DNA from: Lycium barbarum
Taxonomy: Eukaryota > Streptophyta > Magnoliopsida > Solanales > Solanaceae
Reading direction: 5' to 3'
NCBI RefSeq assembly: GCF_019175385.1
Contig: NC_083346.1
Coordinates: forward strand, 119,167,771-119,231,770
Length of the DNA stretch: 64,000 bases
Shown here in pieces: positions 58,501-64,000 of this stretch; the first letter of the stretch is position 1, and each line of letters opens with the position of its first letter. The position numbers were made by a program, and so were the translations under genes. The notes below the pieces were generated by a model that saw only the letters and a program-made list of their open reading frames with translations, ran no database searches and was not told the DNA's origin.

Positions 58501-59425
58501 TTAATTGCGGAACTTTCTAACACGAATACAAATTAGTCGACTCCAAAGCGGATACCGTACAATGTGAGTGTCAAAATTATTGGCCCCGTGCTCACCTAAT
58601 CTAGTCACGAAATATAAAGGAAAGAAAAGGAAGAAGAGTAAAAATTTACCTTCGTACACTTACCTTCCACACAAAACAAGAACGGTGAGAATAAAAACTA
58701 TAGTTGAGATTTAAGACGAAGTGCATAATCTCAAATTCTAAGCAGTAAACTCAACGTGTAATTCCTTTGTTTTACGGTAGTAGTGCAGGTTTTCATATTG
58801 CTTGTAATTCACCCAAACACCCAAGGCCCAAAGTAAAAAATTTAATGCTTTGTAAATTGTTATATATATATATATATGTTCGGTTCGGTATTTTTTTATA
58901 AAATAAAAACCAACCTAATTATTCGGTACGATTATAAGTTAACATTAGAAACATCAGTTTTATTTAAAAAAAATCTAAAAATTAGTTCGGTCAGGTTCAG
59001 TTCGGTCGGTTTGTGAAATAGTTTGACACCCCTACACAATATCATGCATACTTTTATAGGATTTTGGCAAAACTCTCTAAATATTTTTACTATTTAAATC
59101 GTGATGAATCAAGAAAACATGAAAGACGATCAGAATAAAGATTGATCCTGCTATTTAACGATAGTGTAAAGCAATGTTAAGCATAGATAAAAGGTATAAT
59201 TTAGATCGCACGGGGGTGGGGGAGCTAAAAATCAATCAAGATGGGGCTCAAGAATGGAGTCTACTAAGATTATCCAATAAGATAAATTTAAAATCATATG
59301 GGAAGAAAGATATCTAATACTTTGTCGCTTTCTATCCAAGAATCATTGGAATACCTTGTAGCTTGCAAGCTAGTTACCACTCAAGATGGTAGAACTACTT
59401 TAATTTCAATAGGAATAGTATAGTA
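55591..59425. other. AT-rich interval without recognised genes
   Basis: 55990-56620 has a loose repeat of ATGTGTATGAAATGTG / TTATACATATT phrases. A decayed TS SINE lies at about 58420-58605 and an element end at 58867-59032. The remainder shows no exon, array or transposon boundary that I can support. Confidence 0.4.
58420..58605 (+). mobile_element. decayed TS-type SINE
   Basis: GAGGTTTGAACTCTGG resembles a pol III B box, and CACGAATACAAATTAGTCG, ACTCCAAAGCGGATACC follow, matching the TS SINE 3' body as I know it. Highly diverged. Confidence 0.5.
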
Positions 59426-59426
59426 C

Positions 59427-60146
59427 TCCCTCTGTCCCAAAAAGATAGTCCTATTTTAACTTGGCACGGAGTTTAATTTTTGGTAAAAGACTTTTACCAT
59501 ATCATACAAATATAAATAAAGTTCCAATTACACCCTCAAGGGCTCACTGATTAGCTTTGAATGGAAAATACGTTAAAAAAAAAGCATAATAAAAAAGGTC
59601 TGACAATTTCCATTGCTCTCTCCACTTACTCACTGCTTTTCTGTATCAATAGTAAAGTTTTCACAATAAGCTTTTGACCAAGTAAAAATAAAAACTCTTC
59701 CTTTCAAATCTCTCTTTCTGAGGATGAAGTGAATTGTAGAACAACATTTCTATGGATTTCTCAGCAACTCAGGTTTGTCAAAAAAAAAAAAAATCTTATG
59801 TGAATTTTATTCTGGAGTTGGTACATATTTTCAAATTCCAATTTTTATTCTAGAGCTGGTGCATATTTTGAAATTCCAATTTTTATTTAAATCAATATCA
59901 TATTGATGGGATGGAAGAGGGCTGACACGTTGTAGCTTGCTTTTTAAATGACTTTCCAACCCAATATAATAACCCCACATTGTTTACTTTATGCTTTTAT
60001 AGGGTCCTGTCATTTTTTAAAAGGTAAGGGTAGCAAGGGTAGTAATGAAATTGAAAAGTAAGAGAATTACTAAATTTAGAAAGTGACCAATCTTTTTGGA
60101 ATAGATAAAAAAAAAGGATAGCTTTTTTTAGGATAGAGAAAGTAAG
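59427..60146. mobile_element. Stowaway-ended element (~720 bp)
   Basis: Left end CTCCCTCTGTCCCAAAAAG and right end GGATAGCTTTTTTTAGGATAGAGAAAG are imperfect inverted repeats. It is longer than usual for a Stowaway. A short ATGGATTTCTCAGCAACTCAG followed by GT at 59752 looks like a stranded first exon end, but no partner was found. Confidence 0.4.
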
Positions 60147-60715
60147 TTTCAACGTTAGGTATTAATTATGTTGACAACATAGTAATCGTTTTCATCATCC
60201 CGAATCCAAGAAGAAATTTTTAATATTTTATTATATTTAAATTTAATATATAAAATATATTTTACAAAAATTTATTCGGTAAGGTTCGATATTTTTTCGG
60301 TTTATTTTTATAAAATTAAAAATTAACTAATTATTCGATACAGTTATAAATTTATATAAAAACCATCTATCTTATTAAAAAAACCTAAAAATCAATTCAA
60401 TCGGTTAAGTTTTTTTTTTTTTAAATAATTGACACCCCTATGTACAATAGAATAATTAATTAAAACATCACAAAATCATTTTTGCATAGAGTTAATCCCA
60501 AAAATAATTTCATCATGAATGAGTGACTTGTATACAAGATCCCATGAATAAATGTAAACTAATTTATTTAGTACATGGGTCCACATGAATCCTTTCTTTT
60601 AGTGGATACACTTTGTTCATATCGATCAACAGTGAAATCCCCATCTTCTTGTGCTTCTTCTTTGCTCCATGAAACCTAAAATCAGAGGCCTGTGTGTCCA
60701 TAGATCAGATCCCTT

Positions 60716-60741
60716 TCAACCTCCATGTCTTTCATTCTGTA
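60716..60741 (-). repeat. second copy of NLR terminal codons in 3' region
   Basis: AGAATGAAAGACATGGAGG on the - strand repeats the last codons of the NLR (AGAATGAAAGACGTGGAGAGG) ~120 bp downstream and is preceded by a TTTGTTACAG acceptor-like site. The NLR stop is followed closely by a GAG-GTAACA donor-like site, so an intron in the 3' UTR is possible. Confidence 0.6.
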
Positions 60742-60836
60742 ACAAACTAAAAAAAATTTAATTGCGATGGTATAAAAACCAACAAATCTGCGCAGAGTAA
60801 GTCAAAGCAAATTAGGGGATTGAGATTTGTTACCTC

Positions 60837-63398
60837 TTAAAACCTCTCCACGTCTTTCATTCTTTGGGGAATCTCGTTTAGCATTGGACAGCGATCGATA
60901 CGAAGACCTTTAATCAGAGGCATTGCACTTGCGGCTAAATGCCATCTTTCTAGGTTGTGAAGACTACGAAGACCAAGGAACTCCAGATGACTGAAGCTGT
61001 TATCACTGCAGGTAATTTCTTTTCCAATATAAGCTCCGTGTAATAATTGGAGATCCCTTAGGTTTGGCAACATTCCCAGAATAGGCATCGGATCTTCCAT
61101 GAGTTCTGAATACTCAAGGATCATCATTGTGATTGATTTTGGAAATGGGTTTGACCGGGGCAGTTTTTCTATACTCCCTTCTAACCCCAATTTCTGAAGC
61201 TTTTGACAAGGACTAAGAAATTCTAGGGCTGGGAATGATTCACTAAGTTCACAATGCAATTTGAGAGTGGTAAGGTTTTTCAAGCTGCGAATGTTGTTTA
61301 GGGAGTAAGATTTCTTAATATGATCCATGCTTAATTCTCGAAGACTGACTAAATCAGCAGGGTTAACATCTCGCCACTGATCACAACAAATGCCTCTAAG
61401 AACTTGAAGACTTGTGAGTTTGTTTATACGTTTCAGAGGGTTTGAATATGGACCAAGTAAATGTCTTAGATTTACTAGGTTGGCTGTCTCGGGGGGTAGT
61501 TCGCATGGGTGTCCATTGTTTTCTTGGAGATCAAGTGTCTGTAAATCCTTGAGGTTGCCTATGGAGGAGGGAAGAACAGGGATACCTTTCAATCTTAAGA
61601 ACTTGAGATGGCACAAACTTCCTATGGCATCAGGTAATTTAGATATACTGCCACCACGAGAATCCAAGTACAACACATATATATGTTGGAACTGATTATG
61701 GAGCTTTATAAGACTTAACTCACAAAAAGAGAAGAACATAACTGACCTTAACTTCAAGTTAGAAAGGTCAAGTGAGAGGTACGTTTGTGCTTGACCATGA
61801 ATGACATGTCTGAGACATGAGGAGGATATAGTGCGCTCTATTGGATCATAAATGTCAAAGAAGTTTACCTCCAATGCCTTTTTTACAGCAAGATCCCGAA
61901 GAAGATCATGAATCCTACATGTAGTAACTTCTTCCCAATGTATATGTGCCACTTGAACCAAGCTTCGTCTTATCAGCTCATTCAAGAAGCCTTTAGCGAC
62001 ATCCTCCATTCTCATTCTTTCTTTCCCTCTTTGTATGAAACCCTCCGCCAGCCACATCCGCATTATGTTGTCAGCATCGATCTCACTATCTTCTGGAAAA
62101 ATACCAAAGTAAAGAAAACACCGCTTGAGCACAGTTGACAAATCATTGTAGCTCAATGATAGTATGTGGGAGATATGAACAGAGTCTTCTCTAATATTCT
62201 TCCAAAGGTGGTCCTTCACATTTTGCCAATTTTCTGGCCCCTTTTTATGCAAAAGCAGCCCGCTCAAAACAACAATTGCGAGAGGTAAGCCTCCACACTT
62301 GTCCACCATATCTCTAGCTAGACTTTCCATTGTTGAGACCATTACCTGAGGATCGAGTAGTTTCTTGCAAAAGAGGTCCCAACTCTCTTCTGGGTCAAGG
62401 TAACGGAGTTTATGGACAAAACCTCTGTCATCTGCTCTTTCGGCAACATCCCCGTTCCGCGTGGTAATGATAACTCTGCTGCCATTCTTGCTATCCGGGA
62501 ATGCTCTTTTCAGACTTTCCCAAGATTCTCTATGCCATACATCATCGACCACCACAAGGTATTTTTGCTGTTCCAGCAGATCCCGAAGGTGACTTTCTAG
62601 ATCTCTCTCAGTCATCTTGTCCAACATTTCAAGTGTTTCATTGCTGCAGCCTCGAACAGATTTTATGATACTTCGAAGGAGATCTGGGGTATTATATTCT
62701 TGAGAAACACATACCCAAGCACGTGTTGGGAAGCTAGAGACTATATTAGGAGTTTTGTAGAGGTTTCTCGCTAGAGTGGTCTTGCCTAATCCACCCATTC
62801 CATAAATGGAGATGGCGTGACGACGAGGCTCTTTTTTGAGAAGTTCATCCAGCAGTCTTTCTACAACATCTTGAAAGCCAACAAAAATGTGATCCTGATC
62901 ATCCACATAGGAGGTAGTGTCCCTCAGTGTACTTGGCCGATTGTTTGGCCGATTACTTGGCCCTTCTCCTGCAATATTATCAATACTTCTAATACCATAA
63001 GTGTCTCGTTTGCGAGTGATGTCCGTGATTCGCTGTTTGAGTGATTGAATCTCCTTGCCAACTTTGTGGAATTTGGTCTCCTTCCTACAGATGCAAGCGC
63101 AAGCCTTCAGACGACTTGCAAATCCATCGTCACTATATCTACCAGCCTCGAAGTTGTAAGTCTCCAGTATAGCGACAGCGTCATTAGCAAAAGAGTTGAT
63201 TTGAAACACCCATTGTTGCACTTTTCTATCTTCACTTTGCTTTTCCTCTGCATCAATGAGGAAAGATTGCATGAGCTGCAGCTCCTCAGTCAGCCACTGC
63301 ACATCCTCTCTTATACTTAAACGCAAGCCAACTTCTTGGGCGAGGAAATCGCCCAGTTTTTCAACTGCAAATGACACAATGGCATCAACCATTTTCAA
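60837..63398 (-). CDS. CC-NBS-LRR immune receptor (RPP13/RPP8-like)
   Basis: This intact single-exon gene encodes 853 residues, a normal length for a coiled-coil NLR, a cytoplasmic pathogen-effector sensor that triggers defence and cell death. Order: Rx-type coiled coil (about 5-130, with a degenerate EDVID region FANDAVAILETY); NB-ARC with P-loop GMGGLGKTT (200-208, Lys206), kinase-2 LVVVDDVW (281-288), RNBS-B GSRVIITTR (306-314), GGLPLA (369-374), RNBS-D CFLYFGIFPED and MWLAEGF; then RIHDLLRDLA, where the MHD motif reads IHD (496-498). About 12 leucine-rich repeats follow from ~530 to the end. All nucleotide-binding motifs are kept, so it is probably functional. A second ATG two codons in (MVDAIVSFAV) is an equally likely start. 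Specificity cannot be inferred. Broken relatives lie at 45139 and 52220-52500. Confidence 0.95.
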   Translation of the reverse strand: MKMVDAIVSFAVEKLGDFLAQEVGLRLSIREDVQWLTEELQLMQSFLIDAEEKQSEDRKVQQWVFQINSFANDAVAILETYNFEAGRYSDDGFASRLKACACICRKETKFHKVGKEIQSLKQRITDITRKRDTYGIRSIDNIAGEGPSNRPNNRPSTLRDTTSYVDDQDHIFVGFQDVVERLLDELLKKEPRRHAISIYGMGGLGKTTLARNLYKTPNIVSSFPTRAWVCVSQEYNTPDLLRSIIKSVRGCSNETLEMLDKMTERDLESHLRDLLEQQKYLVVVDDVWHRESWESLKRAFPDSKNGSRVIITTRNGDVAERADDRGFVHKLRYLDPEESWDLFCKKLLDPQVMVSTMESLARDMVDKCGGLPLAIVVLSGLLLHKKGPENWQNVKDHLWKNIREDSVHISHILSLSYNDLSTVLKRCFLYFGIFPEDSEIDADNIMRMWLAEGFIQRGKERMRMEDVAKGFLNELIRRSLVQVAHIHWEEVTTCRIHDLLRDLAVKKALEVNFFDIYDPIERTISSSCLRHVIHGQAQTYLSLDLSNLKLRSVMFFSFCELSLIKLHNQFQHIYVLYLDSRGGSISKLPDAIGSLCHLKFLRLKGIPVLPSSIGNLKDLQTLDLQENNGHPCELPPETANLVNLRHLLGPYSNPLKRINKLTSLQVLRGICCDQWRDVNPADLVSLRELSMDHIKKSYSLNNIRSLKNLTTLKLHCELSESFPALEFLSPCQKLQKLGLEGSIEKLPRSNPFPKSITMMILEYSELMEDPMPILGMLPNLRDLQLLHGAYIGKEITCSDNSFSHLEFLGLRSLHNLERWHLAASAMPLIKGLRIDRCPMLNEIPQRMKDVERF

Positions 63399-63416
63399 GA
63401 GTCTTGATATTTGGTA

Positions 63417-63604
63417 TATTCAGAGCTGAAAAAAGAGGGCTGACTGTATGGAAAATATTGGAAGAAAGCTGGAGAAATAGAAACAGAGACAGAAGCAGTG
63501 GAGATAAAATTAAGATCAAATTGAAGAAACGGAAGCAGTTGATTGTGAGTTTGATAAGAGATGAATATTGTTTTAGTATACTCAGAGCTGAAAAAAGAGG
63601 GTTG
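63417..63604 (-). repeat. direct repeat in NLR leader
   Basis: TTTTTTCAGCTCTGAATATAC (63417-63437) recurs as TTTTTTCAGCTCTGAGTATAC (63579-63599) on the gene strand, 162 bp apart and followed by related sequence. The TTTTTTCAG could act as alternative splice acceptors in the leader. Confidence 0.7.
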
Positions 63605-63645
63605 TATAGAAGATATATTGGTATACAACTTGGAAAATGGGAGAA

Positions 63646-63654
63646 AGATATATA
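63646..63654 (-). promoter_or_regulatory. candidate TATA box of NLR gene
   Basis: TTTATATATC on the - strand, ~250 bases before the ATG. A start near 63620 would place the duplicated TTTTTTCAG block inside the leader. Confidence 0.4.
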
Positions 63655-63829
63655 AACTCGGAAGCCGTAGACATTAAATTGACAAAAAAAATACCGTGTT
63701 GAAAGGGTCCACTTATGAGATTAAAGTTTAGAAAATCCGAAACATGAACATGTGGTTGTGGAAAAAAAGAATTACGATTAGACAAGGCAAGAGAAAATGA
63801 AAGTTCCGAGTAACTCTTGTGAAACAATC

Positions 63830-63905
63830 CAGCAGATTCCTTGTTTCTTTTAAACTGTTTTTTTTTTTTAAATGGGTTGTACGCGGTGTGAATCTGAAAC
63901 CACGG
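63830..63905 (+). mobile_element. TS-type SINE fragment
   Basis: AATGGGTTGTACGCGGTGTG and AATCTGAAACCACGGTC resemble the GGGCCCTACGCGGCGCGAATC part of the TS SINE. Short and uncertain. Confidence 0.35.
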
Positions 63906-64000
63906 TCTAGAGATCCCCATTAATAAGCAAACTGAAAATCATATGAGAGAACGTTAGGCCACAATCTAATGTTTTATCTATAAAGTTGATCAATATATGA

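Noticed and set aside
61414..63320. Several + strand frames opposite the NLR gene
   Set aside because: They are antisense shadows of the intact - strand NLR.

Overview
The window is nuclear DNA of a dicot, very probably a member of the Solanaceae. It is AT-rich and gene-poor, its genes have GT-AG introns, and it carries repeats that I associate with nightshade genomes: SINEs with TTG tails and TS-type SINEs, TGTTGCTCGG foldback elements, and GAGGCGGATCC-type repeats. The protein products are typical of this family. Species cannot be fixed from sequence reading alone.

Five protein-coding genes look intact. From left to right: (1) plastid glutamate-1-semialdehyde 2,1-aminomutase (tetrapyrrole/chlorophyll pathway), + strand, 3 exons, 1330-6011; (2) a GRAM-domain protein of the WBP2/UPF0664 family, - strand, 5 exons, 6761-9303; (3) a class I TCP transcription factor close to TCP7, - strand, single exon, 22799-23605; (4) a zinc-ribbon plus RING-H2 E3 ubiquitin ligase, - strand, single exon, 43017-43808; (5) a CC-NBS-LRR immune receptor, - strand, single exon, 60837-63398. 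They are unrelated in function and form no operon or cluster.

The rest is mostly transposon-derived. 9.3-22 kb holds MITEs and a complete but inactivated Ty1/copia element (14986-19216) with 177-bp LTRs, a tRNA-iMet-type primer site and the duplication AAATC; it lacks gag and sits inside an older foldback MITE. 23.6-24.6 kb is a tandemly repeated TCP leader/promoter. 24.6-28 kb holds SINEs and a long inverted repeat. 28.2-30.2 kb and 53.4-55.5 kb are two related non-autonomous Helitrons; the second abuts a third Helitron 5' end. 37.4-38.8 kb holds a foldback element followed by organelle-like DNA that includes a certain fragment of plastid ycf2. 41.8-44.7 kb is an array of broken partial copies on both sides of the RING gene. 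45-53 kb holds NLR relics, a hAT-like MITE with an 8-bp duplication, and a 5'-truncated LINE with a 12-bp duplication and poly(A) tail.

I found no prokaryote-style system, CRISPR array, rRNA or convincing tRNA gene. The most unusual structures are the broken RING-gene array, the tandem Helitron junction, the repeat-built TCP leader, the gag-less copia element, and the plastid ycf2 insertion with mitochondrion-like flanks.
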